Positions 8,408 to 17,537 of a stretch of 64,000 nt of DNA are shown here, piece by piece. This stretch comes from Perlabentimonas sp034003245. GTDB lineage: Bacteria > Bacteroidota > Bacteroidia > Bacteroidales > Tenuifilaceae. How positions within the stretch are numbered: position 1 is the first letter of the stretch; the number at the start of each line of letters is the position of its first letter. The stretch lies in the NCBI GenBank assembly GCA_034003245.1, contig JAVEYY010000006.1, positions 1-64,000 on the forward strand. The letters are read 5' to 3'. The notes beneath the pieces were generated by a model that saw only the letters and a program-made list of their open reading frames with translations, did not search any database and was not told where the DNA came from. The position numbers and the translations under genes are program-made.

Positions 8408-9445
8408 ATGGAAAAGAAAGTTGTAACCTTTGGAGAGATAATGTTGCGCCTTGCAACCCCAGGATATTTACGCTTTAGCCAATCGACCTCGCTCAACGCT
8501 ACCTTTGGCGGTGGTGAGGCCAACGTGGCCGTTTCGCTGGCAAACTATGGTCTTCCTGTCGATTTTGTTACCCGTCTACCCGAGAACGACATTGCCCAAT
8601 CGTGTATTATGGATCTGAAACGCTATGGCGTTGGGGTTAGCAATATTGTGAAGGGTGGCAACCGTATGGGTATCTACTTTTTGGAAACCGGTGCGGTGAG
8701 CCGCGGAAGCAAGGTTATTTACGATAGGTCAAACTCATCCATTGCCGATATACAGAAGGGAATGATTGATTGGGATAAGGTATTTGAGGGTGCAACCTGG
8801 TTCCACTGGACTGGCATTACCCCCGCCATTTCGCAGGGAGCCGCCGATGTTTGTCTCGAAGCCATTAAAAAGGCGAACGAGAAGGGAATCACCGTTTCGT
8901 GCGATTTGAACTACCGTAAAAATCTCTGGAAATATGGCAAGAAGGCTGGCGAGGTAATGCCCGAACTGGTAGCCGGCACCGATGTGATACTTGGAAACGA
9001 GGAGGATGCAGCTATGGTATTAGGCATTCACCCCGAAGGGGTTGATGTAACCAAGGGCCACGTGGAGGCAGCCGCCTACGAGTCGGTTTCGAAGCAGATA
9101 ATGAAGGCTTTTCCTCGATGCAAAAAGGTAATTACCACTCTGCGGGGCTCCATCAACGCTAACCACAACAGCTGGGCTGGGGTGCTTTGGGATGGTAAGA
9201 AACTATATGAGTCGAGCCAGTATCAAATCACCCATATTGTTGACCGCGTGGGTGGTGGCGACTCGTTTATGGGTGGATTAATCTATGGATTATTAACCTA
9301 CAAGGGTGACGACCAAAAGGCATTGGATTTTGCTGTGGCAGCATCTTGCCTAAAGCACACCATCTATGGTGATTACAACCTGGCCACAGTGGATGAGGTT
9401 GAAAAGCTTATGGCTGGCGATGCCTCGGGTAGGGTTGCCAGATAA
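8408..9445 (+). CDS. kdgK: 2-dehydro-3-deoxygluconokinase
   Basis: This PfkB-family sugar kinase of 345 residues phosphorylates KDG to KDPG, where the galacturonate branch and the unsaturated-uronate (KduI/KduD) branch meet. Visible motifs are FGEIMLRLATPG at the start, the substrate-binding GGGEANVAVSLA (about residues 37-48), SCDLNYRKNLW, and the ATP-binding/catalytic VGGGDSFMGG with Asp near residue 284. It is directly downstream of uxuA. The next gene is a divergent paralogue, but this copy has the more canonical KdgK sequence. Confidence 0.93.
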   Translation: MEKKVVTFGEIMLRLATPGYLRFSQSTSLNATFGGGEANVAVSLANYGLPVDFVTRLPENDIAQSCIMDLKRYGVGVSNIVKGGNRMGIYFLETGAVSRGSKVIYDRSNSSIADIQKGMIDWDKVFEGATWFHWTGITPAISQGAADVCLEAIKKANEKGITVSCDLNYRKNLWKYGKKAGEVMPELVAGTDVILGNEEDAAMVLGIHPEGVDVTKGHVEAAAYESVSKQIMKAFPRCKKVITTLRGSINANHNSWAGVLWDGKKLYESSQYQITHIVDRVGGGDSFMGGLIYGLLTYKGDDQKALDFAVAASCLKHTIYGDYNLATVDEVEKLMAGDASGRVAR

Positions 9446-9484
9446 ATTCTTTATCTAATCAAAAAAAACATAAAACCAACCGCT

Positions 9485-10558
9485 ATGGAACTACGAAAAA
9501 ACTGCAAGTACGCTTTGGTTGTCCCTACCAGCATGGGCGTTCGCATTACCCCGCTAAACGGGCAACCCGTTCACTCCAGCGAGCTATTTAAGATGCAGGC
9601 CACCAGCGCCGAAACCAACGTGGCCAGCGTATCCTCATACCTTGGCCTACCCGTAAAGGTGCTTACCACCTTTGTAAAAGGGAGTCCAGTGGCTCAATTC
9701 ATCAAAGCAAACCTTAGGGCAAGGAATATGGAGTATGAGGGCCCCGAGGTTCCACAGGGCGGCCCCTGGGGCTATCGCCACCAGTTTAATATTGCCGACA
9801 GCGGCTTTGGTACCCGTGGTCCTCGAGTTCAGAACGATCGTGCGGGGGAGATTGGACGTACACTTAACGTTAAGGATTTCGATCTAGATAGAATTTTCGG
9901 CACTGAGGGTGTTCAAATCATTCACCTTTCGGGTCTTATTGCTGCGCTATCGGAGGATACCAGCAAGTTCTGTCTTGAGCTTGCCCGTGCAGCAAAAAAG
10001 CACGGCACGCGCATCTCCTTCGACCTGAATTACCGAGCAACATTCTGGAAAAACCGCGAGAAGGAGCTTAGAGATATATTTACCGAAATAGCATCGGTTT
10101 CCGATATACTTATTGGTAACGAGGAAGATTTTCAGCTATGCTTAGGCATTAAAGGGCCAGAGGCCGGCGGAAAGGACATTGAGGCAGAGATTGAAGGCTT
10201 TAAGGCAATGATTGGAAGGGTTAAGGAATCGTTCCCCAACGCATCGGTTTTTGCCACCACGCTGCGCGAGGTTGTTAGCGTAAACGAGCACCTGTGGGGT
10301 GCCATTATGCTGGCAGGCAATCAGTGGGAGGTAATCAAACCCAGAACCATACGCGTACTCGATCGCATTGGCGGCGGCGATGGATTTGTGGGCGGACTGC
10401 TCTACGCTATCCTTAAGGACTGGCCTATTGAAAAGTGGCCTCAGTTTGGATGGGCTTCAGGAGCATTGGCTACCACCTTCGAAACCGACTACGGACAACC
10501 CGCCGATGAGGATATGATCTGGAGTATCTGGGAAGGGAATGCGAGGGTTAGGAGATAG
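9485..10558 (+). CDS. PfkB-family carbohydrate kinase (kdgK paralogue, substrate unknown)
   Basis: This 357-residue protein is clearly a second PfkB kinase: ISFDLNYRATFWKN, GNEEDFQLCLGI and the catalytic IGGGDGFVGG parallel kdgK. The N-terminal substrate-binding half differs, with TSAETNVASVSSYLG in place of GGGEANVAVSLANYG, so the canonical GGG is missing and the substrate may be altered. It starts 39 nt after kdgK. It could phosphorylate another deoxy- or keto-sugar acid of the pathway, or be a second KDG kinase with different affinity. No specific substrate can be assigned from sequence. Confidence 0.8.
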   Translation: MELRKNCKYALVVPTSMGVRITPLNGQPVHSSELFKMQATSAETNVASVSSYLGLPVKVLTTFVKGSPVAQFIKANLRARNMEYEGPEVPQGGPWGYRHQFNIADSGFGTRGPRVQNDRAGEIGRTLNVKDFDLDRIFGTEGVQIIHLSGLIAALSEDTSKFCLELARAAKKHGTRISFDLNYRATFWKNREKELRDIFTEIASVSDILIGNEEDFQLCLGIKGPEAGGKDIEAEIEGFKAMIGRVKESFPNASVFATTLREVVSVNEHLWGAIMLAGNQWEVIKPRTIRVLDRIGGGDGFVGGLLYAILKDWPIEKWPQFGWASGALATTFETDYGQPADEDMIWSIWEGNARVRR

Positions 10559-10670
10559 TTGAAAGTCGAAAGTCGAAAGCCAGAAGTCGAAAAATGAAAT
10601 TAAACATATAACCGACAACCGACAACCGATAACCGATAACTCAATCATCCAATCATCCAATCATCCAATC
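10559..10670. repeat. Microsatellite leader of the LarA-like gene
   Basis: The gap holds gaaagtc, accgacaa and four copies of an 8-nt aatcatcc repeat. The last copy runs into the start codon (aatc-ATG at 10671). A similar aatcatcc tract lies upstream of the gene at 54539. Confidence 0.8.
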
Positions 10671-11945
10671 ATGCTATACTTCTCCCACGGTTCCGAAACC
10701 ACAGATCTTAGCCCCGAGGACATAAAGAAAGCCCTCTTCGAGGTATTTGATGGAATGGGTAAGCGCAAGAAGGTACTTGCAATCCCGCCCGACTTCACCC
10801 GATTCCACTCGCAGGCAGGACTAATAACCAGTCTGGCCTACGAGAACTATGGCAAAGCGATGACCGATATTCTTCCCGCGCTGGGCACACACACCCCAAT
10901 GACTGAAAAGGAGATTAGCAAGATGTTTAAAGGTGTTCCACTGTCGCTTTTCCGTGAGCATAAGTGGCGTACCGATATTGTTACTCTGGGCGAGGTTCCT
11001 GCCGATTATGTAAAGGAGGTCTCCGACAATAGGGTCGATTACACCTGGCCTGCACAGGTAAATAAAATGCTGGTGAATGGCGGGTACGATCTAATCCTCT
11101 CGCCCGGGCAGGTTGTGCCGCACGAGGTGATTGGCATGGCCAACTACAACAAGAATATATTTGTGGGAACGGGTGGTGCCGAGGGTATCAATAAAAGCCA
11201 TTTTCTTGGGGCAGCATATGGCATTGAGCGCATTCTGGGACGTTCCAACTCGCCCGTTCGTAAGGTGCTAAACTACGCCTCCGAGCATTTTGCCCAGCAT
11301 TTGCCAATAGTCTACATCCTAACCGTTGTGGCCAAGAACGATGAGGGCAAGCTGAAAGTTCGTGGGCTGTATATTGGCGACGATCACGAGTGCTACTTCA
11401 AAGCGGCTGAGCTATCGCTTAAGGTAAACTTCATTATGCTTGAAAAGCCATTGAGTAAGGTTGTGGTATACCTCGATCCCGAGGAGTTCAAGAGCACCTG
11501 GCTTGGAAATAAAAGCGTATATCGCACCCGAATGGCCATTGCCGATAAGGGTGAGCTGATTGTACTTGCCCCCGGACTAAAGGAGTTTGGTGAGGATAAG
11601 CAGATTGATTCGCTGATTCGCAAGTACGGCTACCTCACAACCCCCGAAATTCTGGAGCTAACACGCAAGAACGAGGATTTGCAGAATAACCTTAGCGCTA
11701 CTGCGCACTTAATACACGGATCGGCAGAAGATCGGTTTAAAATCACCTACTGTCCGGGTAATCTAACCGAGCAGGAGATAAAATCGGTGAACTTTAGCTA
11801 CGCCAATCTCGATGAAATGATGCAAATTTACAATCCCGAAAAGTTAAGGGATGGCTACAACACGCTTCCCTCGGGCGAGGAGATATTTTACATCTCCAAC
11901 CCCGCCATTGGGCTGTGGGCAAGTAGGGAAAGGTTTAAAGATTGA
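10671..11945 (+). CDS. LarA-family nickel-dependent hydroxyacid racemase/epimerase homologue
   Basis: The 424-residue protein has the signatures of the LarA (lactate racemase, DUF2088) family: IPPDFTRFHS (family PDxTR), ALGTHTPMTEKEI (the His-containing GTHxPM motif) and VVPHEVIG (a second catalytic-type His). LarA enzymes invert the alpha-carbon of 2-hydroxy acids using a nickel-pincer cofactor made by LarB/C/E, which are not in this window. Its position after mannonate dehydratase and the KDG kinases suggests a sugar-acid substrate, for example C2 epimerisation of an aldonate, not lactate. The region equivalent to the cofactor-binding Lys (GINKSHFLG) is retained, but I cannot align the remaining active-site His with certainty. 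Substrate is inference. Confidence 0.8.
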   Translation: MLYFSHGSETTDLSPEDIKKALFEVFDGMGKRKKVLAIPPDFTRFHSQAGLITSLAYENYGKAMTDILPALGTHTPMTEKEISKMFKGVPLSLFREHKWRTDIVTLGEVPADYVKEVSDNRVDYTWPAQVNKMLVNGGYDLILSPGQVVPHEVIGMANYNKNIFVGTGGAEGINKSHFLGAAYGIERILGRSNSPVRKVLNYASEHFAQHLPIVYILTVVAKNDEGKLKVRGLYIGDDHECYFKAAELSLKVNFIMLEKPLSKVVVYLDPEEFKSTWLGNKSVYRTRMAIADKGELIVLAPGLKEFGEDKQIDSLIRKYGYLTTPEILELTRKNEDLQNNLSATAHLIHGSAEDRFKITYCPGNLTEQEIKSVNFSYANLDEMMQIYNPEKLRDGYNTLPSGEEIFYISNPAIGLWASRERFKD

Positions 11946-11954
11946 AATGAGATA

Positions 11955-12182
11955 GAACGCTGATAACACAGATTGTGCTGATAAACGCAGATAAGAACAA
12001 AAAAATGCCCCTAACGAAACTGTGCCGTTAGGCACAAAATATCGGTAGAAGAAAATGAAGCCCCGAAAATTAGTGTCCCGTAGGGCCACAACAAATGATA
12101 GGCTTAATTTTTGATTTGTTTTTAATCAGTGAAAATCCGTTTAACCTGCCCGCAGCAGGCGGGTCTGCGTCACCTTCGTTCT
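11955..12182. repeat. Composite palindromic repeat element
   Basis: The outer arms (gaacgctgataacacagat at 11955 and aatccgttta...tctgcgtca...ttcgttc near 12130-12178) match the arms of the element at 57407-57497. Between them lie a tgtgccgttaggcaca palindrome (about 12020-12035), a tgtcccgtaggg...ca hairpin near 12075-12090, and a cctgcccgcagcaggcggg hairpin inside the right arm. No coding potential is seen. Confidence 0.6.
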
Positions 12183-12197
12183 ATAAATACCTAGTAT

Positions 12198-13319
12198 ATG
12201 CTAAAAATTGTTGCTGATAGCAAGATTCCGTTTCTGGAAGGTGCACTTGAAAGTGTGGCTAAGGTAGTGTATCTACCTGGTGGTAAAATTACACGCGAGC
12301 ATCTTATCGATGCCGATGCGCTTATTACCCGCACCCGTACCAAGTGCAACGAGGCGTTGCTTAAGGGTTCTTCGGTGAAGATAATTGCTTCGGCAACCAT
12401 TGGCTACGATCATATTGATACTGCTTACTGCGATGCCAATAGTATTAGGTGGACCAACGCCCCCGGCTGCAACTCGGGATCGGTTAAGCAGTACATTGCA
12501 TCGGCACTAGCCGAGATTATAAGTATTGAGAAGAGATCGTTTGAAGATATTACCCTTGGCATTATTGGTGTTGGCAACGTGGGCTCCAAGGTGGCTTCAA
12601 TGGCCAAAACGCTTGGAATAAAAGTTCTACTAAACGACCCGCCACGTGAGCGAAACGAGGGCACAGGCAAGTTTACTGATGTTGAAACGTTAATTGCTCA
12701 GTCGGACATCATAACGATGCACGTGCCCCTGTCCCATCAAGGGATTGATAAAACTTTCCACTTGGCCGATGCCGATTTCTTTGGCAAGATGAAACGCGGA
12801 GCGTGGTTTATAAACTCCTCGCGCGGCGAGGTGATGGAAACCCAAGCGCTGATTGGAGTACTTGAGAGTAAACATATTGCTGGAGCAGTAATTGATGTGT
12901 GGGAGAACGAGCCCAATATCGACCCAAGGCTGCTTAAACTGGCGCATTTGGCTACCCCGCACATTGCAGGCTACTCCGCCGATGGCAAGGCCAACGGAAC
13001 GGCCATGAGCGTTCAAACCATTAGCAAATTTTTCAATTTGGGATTAGATATTTGGAATCCCACCAACGTACCACAAGCACCACAATCGGAGCTGGAAATG
13101 GGTTGCACATCAAAATCGAAGGAGCAGATATATACAGAGATTTGCCGCTTTGCCTACAATATTCGTATCGATTCCGATAAGCTTAAAAAATCACCCGAAA
13201 CATTTGAATTGCAAAGGGAATCGTATCCCATCCGCAGGGAGCCGGAAAATCTAAGAATAACAATCAAAGGAGTTAAAACCTGTGTTGAGCTGGTTAAAAA
13301 TCTAGGATACCAAGTATAA
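12198..13319 (+). CDS. pdxB: 4-phosphoerythronate dehydrogenase
   Basis: PdxB oxidises 4-phospho-D-erythronate in the pyridoxal 5'-phosphate pathway. The 373-residue protein has the D-2-hydroxyacid dehydrogenase fold: Rossmann motif GIIGVGNVGSKVA (about residues 122-134), catalytic Arg in INSSRGEVM, Glu in VWENEPNID and His in ATPHIAGYS. The C-terminal extension after residue about 280 is typical of PdxB and separates it from other family members. It lies between the LarA homologue and gnd on the same strand, separated from larA by a 250-nt repeat element, so it may have its own promoter. Confidence 0.93.
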   Translation: MLKIVADSKIPFLEGALESVAKVVYLPGGKITREHLIDADALITRTRTKCNEALLKGSSVKIIASATIGYDHIDTAYCDANSIRWTNAPGCNSGSVKQYIASALAEIISIEKRSFEDITLGIIGVGNVGSKVASMAKTLGIKVLLNDPPRERNEGTGKFTDVETLIAQSDIITMHVPLSHQGIDKTFHLADADFFGKMKRGAWFINSSRGEVMETQALIGVLESKHIAGAVIDVWENEPNIDPRLLKLAHLATPHIAGYSADGKANGTAMSVQTISKFFNLGLDIWNPTNVPQAPQSELEMGCTSKSKEQIYTEICRFAYNIRIDSDKLKKSPETFELQRESYPIRREPENLRITIKGVKTCVELVKNLGYQV

Positions 13320-13356
13320 AATCCCTAATAAAATAAGCACTTAAAACCCAAACATT

Positions 13357-14811
13357 ATGGAGAAAAAAGCTGATATTGGACTAATTGGGCTAGCCGTGAT
13401 GGGCGAAAACCTGGTTCTGAATATGGAGAGCAAAGGATTTTCCGTGGCGGTATTCAACCGCTCTACCGACAAGGTTGATAGCTTTGTGAATGGTCGCGGA
13501 AAGAACAAAAATATTATTGGCACCCGCAGCCTCGAGGAGCTGGTGGGCTCGCTAAAATCACCCCGCAAGGTGATGCTGATGGTAAAGGCCGGAAAACCCG
13601 TTGACGATTTCATTGAGTTGCTTATCCCCCACCTCGACAAGGGTGATATAATTATCGACGGTGGAAATACCCACTTCCCCGATACCAACCGTCGCACCGC
13701 ATACCTCGAAAGCAAAGGCCTGCTCTACATTGGCACCGGCGTTTCGGGAGGCGAGGAGGGCGCGCTTCTGGGGCCATCCATTATGCCAGGCGGATCAAAG
13801 GCCGCATGGCCTTTTGTAAAGGATATCTTCCAGAGTATTGCCGCCAAGGTGGATGATGGCACTCCCTGCTGCGATTGGGTTGGCGAGAACGGTGCCGGCC
13901 ATTTTGTGAAGATGGTGCACAACGGTATTGAGTACGGCGATATGCAGCTTATCTGTGAGGCTTACCAGGTGATGAGGGATTTGCTGGGAATGAGTGCCGA
14001 TGAGATGCACCAAGTATTCAAGGAGTGGAACAGTGGCGAGCTGGATAGCTACCTGATTGAGATAACCCGCGATATCCTTGGCTTTAAGGATGACGATGGG
14101 AAACCAATGGTAGATAAAATTTTGGATACTGCCGGACAAAAGGGAACAGGCAAGTGGACTGGTGTAACCGCCCTCGATTTGGGCGTTCCCCTTACCCTAA
14201 TTGGCGAATCGGTATTCTCGCGATGCCTTTCGGCTCAGAAGGATGAGCGTGTGGTGGCTTCAAAAATCCTATCGGGGCCAAAACCATCATTTACAGGCGA
14301 TAAAAAGCAAATGATTGAGGATCTTCGCAAGGCGCTGCTGGCCTCAAAAATTGTATCGTACGCGCAGGGTTACGTGCTGATGCGTGCAGCAGCCGAGGAG
14401 TTTGGATGGCATTTGAATAATGGTGGCATTGCCCTGATGTGGCGCGGTGGCTGCATTATCCGTTCGGTATTCCTTGGCAAGATTAAGGAGGCTTTCGATA
14501 AGAATCCCGAGTTGAACAACCTGCTGCTCGACGACTACTTCAAGGCCAAGATAATGGATGCCGATGCCAGCTGGCGCAGGGTTGTTGCAGCTGCAACGGT
14601 TAATGGCATTCCTGTTCCTGCACTATCTAGTGCGCTATCGTACTTCGATGGGTACAGGTGCGAGAGGCTTCCCGCCAACCTGCTCCAGGCACAACGCGAC
14701 TACTTTGGTGCACACACCTACGAGCGTATCGATAAGCCCCGTGGTGAATTCTTCCACACCAACTGGACGGGTCGCGGCGGAACCACTGCATCTACAACGT
14801 ACAATGTGTAG
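13357..14811 (+). CDS. gnd: 6-phosphogluconate dehydrogenase, decarboxylating
   Basis: Gnd oxidatively decarboxylates 6-phosphogluconate to ribulose 5-phosphate with NADP. The protein is 484 residues, the full length of the long-chain form. Conserved motifs are the dinucleotide-binding GLAVMGENLVLN (near residues 9-20), IIDGGNTHFPDT, GVSGGEEGALLGPSIMPGG, and the catalytic Lys in GAGHFVKMVHNGIEYGDMQ. The C-terminal TNWTGRGG is typical. It follows pdxB by 37 nt and ends 20 nt before a strong terminator. Its link to the uronate genes is probably general NADPH/pentose supply. Confidence 0.97.
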   Translation: MEKKADIGLIGLAVMGENLVLNMESKGFSVAVFNRSTDKVDSFVNGRGKNKNIIGTRSLEELVGSLKSPRKVMLMVKAGKPVDDFIELLIPHLDKGDIIIDGGNTHFPDTNRRTAYLESKGLLYIGTGVSGGEEGALLGPSIMPGGSKAAWPFVKDIFQSIAAKVDDGTPCCDWVGENGAGHFVKMVHNGIEYGDMQLICEAYQVMRDLLGMSADEMHQVFKEWNSGELDSYLIEITRDILGFKDDDGKPMVDKILDTAGQKGTGKWTGVTALDLGVPLTLIGESVFSRCLSAQKDERVVASKILSGPKPSFTGDKKQMIEDLRKALLASKIVSYAQGYVLMRAAAEEFGWHLNNGGIALMWRGGCIIRSVFLGKIKEAFDKNPELNNLLLDDYFKAKIMDADASWRRVVAAATVNGIPVPALSSALSYFDGYRCERLPANLLQAQRDYFGAHTYERIDKPRGEFFHTNWTGRGGTTASTTYNV

Positions 14812-14831
14812 ATTCTAGAACCAATCTGATC

Positions 14832-14870
14832 AAAAAGCCTCGGGACACAAGAACGCTCCTGAGGCTTTTT
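14832..14870 (+). terminator. Terminator after gnd
   Basis: aaaaagcctcggga pairs with tcctgaggcttttt around an 11-nt loop. The T run on either strand would let it work in both directions, but only gnd points into it. The rest of the gap to katG (to 15164) holds ttcct/aaattcct microsatellites and no gene. Confidence 0.85.
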
Positions 14871-15164
14871 AATTTCCATTTTGAACCAATATTATCGCCT
14901 CTAAAACCTTCCTCCCCTTCCTCCCCTTCCTCCTATTCCTCTTATTATTATTCCTTAAATTCCTAAATCCTTAAATTCCTAAATTCCTCCAATTCCTAAA
15001 AAATAATTCACCCCATTTAGCTGAATCCTATTATTTTTTACCGTAACTTGCTAGAGATTATTACAAAAACCTTTTCTATAACGAGTTTATTACCGCACTT
15101 AGCATAGGCTTTCACTCCATAGAACATTATAGATAAACCAAACCATAATCTAAAAACCCAAACC

Positions 15165-17345
15165 ATGGACACACCCAAAAAAGGAAAATGCCCCGTTATG
15201 CACGGAGCCAATACGGACACCAAAAGTTCCGTGATGAGCTGGTGGCCCAATGCCCTAAACCTCGACATTCTGCACCAGCACGACACCAAAACCAACCCGC
15301 TGGGGAAAGAATTCTGCTACCGCAAGGAGTTCAAAAAGCTCGACCTGGAGGCGGTAAAGAACGACCTCAAAAAGCTGATGACCGACAGCCAGGAGTGGTG
15401 GCCTGCCGACTGGGGTCACTACGGCGGCCTTATGATCCGCATGGCCTGGCATAGCGCCGGAACCTACCGCACCGCCGATGGTCGTGGCGGCAGCAACACC
15501 GGAAACCAACGCTTTGCGCCCCTCAACAGCTGGCCCGACAACGTGAACCTCGACAAAGCCCGAAGGCTATTATGGCCCATTAAGCAAAAGTACGGGAATA
15601 AGCTATCGTGGGCCGACCTCTTTATCCTGGCCGGAAACATGGCCTACGAGTCCATGGGCTTCAAAACCTTTGGCTTTGGCGGCGGCCGCGAGGATATCTG
15701 GCATCCCGAGAAGGATATCTACTGGGGCGCTGAGAAGGAATGGCTGGCCCCAACTAAAGAGCGTTACGCCGACGACTCCCAGCGCGAAACGCTGGAAAAT
15801 CCGCTGGCAGCCGTGCAAATGGGCCTTATCTACGTTAACCCCGAAGGGGTTGATGGAAAACCCGACCCCCTGAGAACCGCCAAGGATGTGCGCACTACCT
15901 TTAAGCGCATGGCCATGAACGACGAGGAAACCGTGGCGCTTACCGCTGGTGGGCACACCGTGGGTAAAACCCATGGCAATGGTGATGCCTCGCAGTTGGG
16001 TCCTAGCCCCGAGGAGGCTCCCCTGGAGGAGCAAGGTTTTGGATGGAAAAACCCCAAGGGCAAGGGCAACGCCGAGCATACCGTTACCAGCGGTCTCGAG
16101 GGTGCCTGGACCACCACCCCCGACCGTTGGAACCATACCTACTTCCATCTACTGCTCAACTACGAGTGGGAACTTAAGAAAAGCCCCGCTGGGGCTTGGC
16201 AGTGGGAACCCATAAACATCAAGGAGGAGGACAAACCTTTCGATGCACATATCCCCGGCCTTCGCCAAAATCCCATTATGACCGATGCCGATATGGCCAT
16301 GAAGATGGATCCCGAGTACCGCAAAATTTCCGAACGGTTCTACAAAGATCCTAAATACTTTGCCGAGACCTTTGCGCGTGCCTGGTTTAAGCTAACCCAC
16401 CGCGACCTGGGCCCTAAGAGCCGCTACCTTGGTGCCGACGTACCAAAAGAGGATCTTATTTGGCAAGACCCCATTCCTGCTGTTGATTACACCCTTTCCG
16501 AGGCTGAGGTTGATGAGCTGAAAGCTAAAATTCTGAATTGTGGGTTAACTCGATCGGAGCTTATCAATACCGCTTGGGATAGCGCCCGTACATTCCGATG
16601 CTCCGATTATCGTGGTGGTGCCAACGGTGCCCGAATACGCCTTGCACCGCAAAAAGATTGGGAGGGCAATGAACCTCAGCGACTGGCAAAAGTGCTATTA
16701 AAACTCCAGGAGATACAGAAAGGTTTAAGTAAAAAGATTAGCCTTGCCGATCTGATTGTTTTGGGCGGAACGGCTGCCGTTGAGAAGGCCGCTCACGATG
16801 CTGGAGTGAACATTAAGGTTCCCTTTAGCCCGGGACGTGGCGATGCCACCGATGACATGACCGATGCCGAATCGTTCGATGTGCTGGAGCCCATTCACGA
16901 TGGTTTCCGCAACTGGCTCAAGAAGGATTACGCCGTGCAACCCGAGGAGCTTATGCTCGATCGCACCCAGCTAATGGGCCTTACCGCTCCCGAGATGACC
17001 GTTCTGGTTGGTGGGATGCGGGTTCTGGGAACTAATTACGGGGGGACTAAACATGGCGTGCTTACCCAACGCGAAGGCGTGCTAAGCAACGATTTCTTTG
17101 TGAACCTCACCGATATGCGCTACACTTGGAAACCGGTATCGGATAACCTTTACCACATTATCGACCGCAAAACGGGCGCGATAAAGTGGACCGCAACCCG
17201 CGTCGATTTGGTGTTTGGCTCAAACTCCATCCTGCGCGCCTACTCCGAACTCTACGCTCAGGACGACAGCAAGGAGAAGTTCGTGCACGATTTCGTAAAG
17301 GCTTGGGTTAAGGTGATGAACGCCGATCGCTTCGATTTGATGTAA
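15165..17345 (+). CDS. katG: Catalase-peroxidase
   Basis: KatG removes hydrogen peroxide in the cytoplasm by catalase and peroxidase activity with heme. The protein is 726 residues, the normal two-domain length, with no signal peptide (start MDTPKKGKCPVMHGAN). The distal heme-side RMAWHSAGTYR (about residues 90-100) and proximal TAGGHTVGKTHG (about 260-270) are intact. So are the residues of the Trp-Tyr-Met covalent adduct needed for catalase activity: the Trp above, Tyr in LIYVNPEG and Met in GGMRVLGTNYGG. It stands alone between two terminators. It indicates exposure to oxygen or peroxide. Confidence 0.98.
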   Translation: MDTPKKGKCPVMHGANTDTKSSVMSWWPNALNLDILHQHDTKTNPLGKEFCYRKEFKKLDLEAVKNDLKKLMTDSQEWWPADWGHYGGLMIRMAWHSAGTYRTADGRGGSNTGNQRFAPLNSWPDNVNLDKARRLLWPIKQKYGNKLSWADLFILAGNMAYESMGFKTFGFGGGREDIWHPEKDIYWGAEKEWLAPTKERYADDSQRETLENPLAAVQMGLIYVNPEGVDGKPDPLRTAKDVRTTFKRMAMNDEETVALTAGGHTVGKTHGNGDASQLGPSPEEAPLEEQGFGWKNPKGKGNAEHTVTSGLEGAWTTTPDRWNHTYFHLLLNYEWELKKSPAGAWQWEPINIKEEDKPFDAHIPGLRQNPIMTDADMAMKMDPEYRKISERFYKDPKYFAETFARAWFKLTHRDLGPKSRYLGADVPKEDLIWQDPIPAVDYTLSEAEVDELKAKILNCGLTRSELINTAWDSARTFRCSDYRGGANGARIRLAPQKDWEGNEPQRLAKVLLKLQEIQKGLSKKISLADLIVLGGTAAVEKAAHDAGVNIKVPFSPGRGDATDDMTDAESFDVLEPIHDGFRNWLKKDYAVQPEELMLDRTQLMGLTAPEMTVLVGGMRVLGTNYGGTKHGVLTQREGVLSNDFFVNLTDMRYTWKPVSDNLYHIIDRKTGAIKWTATRVDLVFGSNSILRAYSELYAQDDSKEKFVHDFVKAWVKVMNADRFDLM

Positions 17346-17374
17346 TATCTTCACGTGTTTCTAAATGTTAAAAC

Positions 17375-17411
17375 AGAAGGGGAGGGCGAGTAAATGCTCT
17401 CCCCTTCTTTC
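17375..17411 (+). terminator. Terminator after katG
   Basis: agaaggggag pairs with ctccccttct around a 14-nt loop, followed by a TTTC run. Confidence 0.75.
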
Positions 17412-17537
17412 ATTAAGGCTCCAATTAACTTTCCTCAATAATATAGCACATGGTGAATGATCAAATTTTACCTTGTCGCACCTTCCCAGCAAATAGTCAT
17501 TCCTTTATTGCTGAAGTGATAATATCTGAGACCCAAG

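Noticed and set aside
15603..16148. 181-residue open frame antisense to katG
   Set aside because: Shadow of the GC-rich katG coding frame. No homology or context supports it.
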